A DNA stretch of 64,000 bases from Gonocerus acuteangulatus (lineage: Eukaryota; Arthropoda; Insecta; Hemiptera; Coreidae): the NCBI GenBank assembly GCA_946811695.1, contig OX328128.1, forward strand, positions 28,676,510 through 28,740,509, in the 5' to 3' direction. This document shows positions 63,484 through 64,000 of the stretch, piece after piece. Position 1 is the first letter of the stretch, and every line of letters begins with the position of its first letter. The notes below the pieces were generated by a model. That model ran no database searches. It was not told the origin of the DNA and was given only the letters and a program-made list of their open reading frames with translations. The position numbers and the translations under genes were made by a program.

Positions 63484-63672
63484 AAATTTTAACGTCCATT
63501 TATTATTAACTACGAATTTTAGGACGGGTTATCTATAGGTTACCACCCTTTTCTAGCCAGGATAGGGCTGATGCCTTTTCTTTTTTCTAAAGAAAAGCCA
63601 CCACCCCTAATGGGAATCCAACCCATGACCCTTTGGCACGGAGTGTTAAGTGCTCACGCCTTAACGCTGTAT
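63484..63672 (-). repeat. tRNA-derived SINE (family A), second full copy
   Basis: The minus strand reads GTTAAGGCGTGAGCACTTAA, then CCAAAGGGTCATGGGTTGGA (B-box region, mutated) and the body GGCTTTTCTTTAGAAAAAAG..CTAGAAAAGGGTGGTAACC, ending ATGGACGTTAAAATT. Same structure as 50734-50935. Confidence 0.82.
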
Positions 63673-63733
63673 TTATATACCCAGTAATAACAATAATAAA
63701 ATTTCTTCAAATCTTCATCAGTCACAAAATTAA

Positions 63734-63737
<4 letters not shown>

Positions 63738-63797
<60 letters not shown>

Positions 63798-63872
63798 ATG
63801 TATAGCTGTATTTTTACCCTAGCTAAACAACCAGCTCACTCAATTGTTGATTATTTGCTATTGTATAAATAG

Positions 63873-63930
<58 letters not shown>
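63738..63930. repeat. Two (TA)n/(TG)n microsatellites
   Basis: (TA)n(TG)n at 63738-63798 and (AC)n(TA)n at 63872-63928, an inverted pair around about 70 bp of other sequence. Confidence 0.9.
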
Positions 63931-63932
<2 letters not shown>

Positions 63933-63939
63933 CAGTCCC

Positions 63940-63995
63940 ATAACAGGCCACAAGGGCCCAGAGGGGCAGATACTGTAGAGGTATCTGATTCTTGA
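63940..63995 (+). repeat. Dispersed repeat, copy 2 (pair at 3601-3655)
   Basis: GAGGGGCAGATACTGTAGAG then GTATCTGATTCTTG matches the copy near 3615-3655. It is cut by the window end. Confidence 0.7.
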
Positions 63996-64000
63996 CCATA

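Overview
The window reads as AT-rich, repeat-saturated nuclear DNA of an animal, most likely an arthropod and plausibly an insect. The reasons are split genes with introns, non-LTR retrotransposons of the I, Jockey and R2 groups, hAT, pogo/Tigger and Helitron-type DNA transposons, tRNA-derived SINEs, a 5S rRNA pseudogene and many long (TA)n tracts. No species can be named from this sequence. There are no prokaryotic features (operons, CRISPR, plasmid functions).

Only two host genes are supported, each by one coding exon and both on the minus strand. The terminal exon of a D-amino-acid/D-aspartate oxidase (62359-62472) carries the family signature. The first coding exon of an SLC22-type organic cation/carcinine transporter (40586-40845) ends in a good splice donor and has three E2F-type palindromes just upstream of it. 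About 21.5 kb of mostly transposon-derived DNA separates them. If the SLC22 gene continues, 1-40585 would lie in its first intron or hold unrecognised downstream exons.

Layout: 1-10 kb has old Jockey 3' ends, a tRNA-derived SINE, a 5S pseudogene, several inverted-repeat elements and an ACTTCCGG-rich array. At 10-16.2 kb is a large I-group element (ORF1 remnant, endonuclease, RT, RNase H, zinc knuckle) split by a 1.2-kb non-autonomous element. 16-31 kb holds Helitron-like elements, I and Jockey relics, foldbacks, and copies 2 and 4 of the 1.2-kb element. 31-39 kb has a 1.55-kb unit present twice plus a partial third copy split by copy 3 of the same element, a 12-copy 53-bp satellite and a hAT-like MITE. 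At 39.5-46 kb two inverted repeat arms enclose the SLC22 exon, a pogo/Tigger element containing a hAT fragment, and two long foldbacks, one of them 1.95 kb. 46-52.7 kb has TIR elements, SINEs and hAT MITEs. 52.75-56.2 kb is an almost intact R2-clade element with one in-frame TGA. 56-61.7 kb has two 5'-truncated I-group copies and a second R2-like relic, with one I copy nested in a foldback. 62-64 kb has the oxidase exon and more repeats.

The retrotransposons encode their own reverse transcription and integration enzymes. The MITEs, foldbacks, SINEs and the 1.2-kb family would depend on enzymes supplied elsewhere. No coherent new biochemical system is evident. The most unusual features are the 1.2-kb mobile family, whose insertion is shown against two unoccupied sites in this window, and the nested inverted-repeat complex around the SLC22 first exon.
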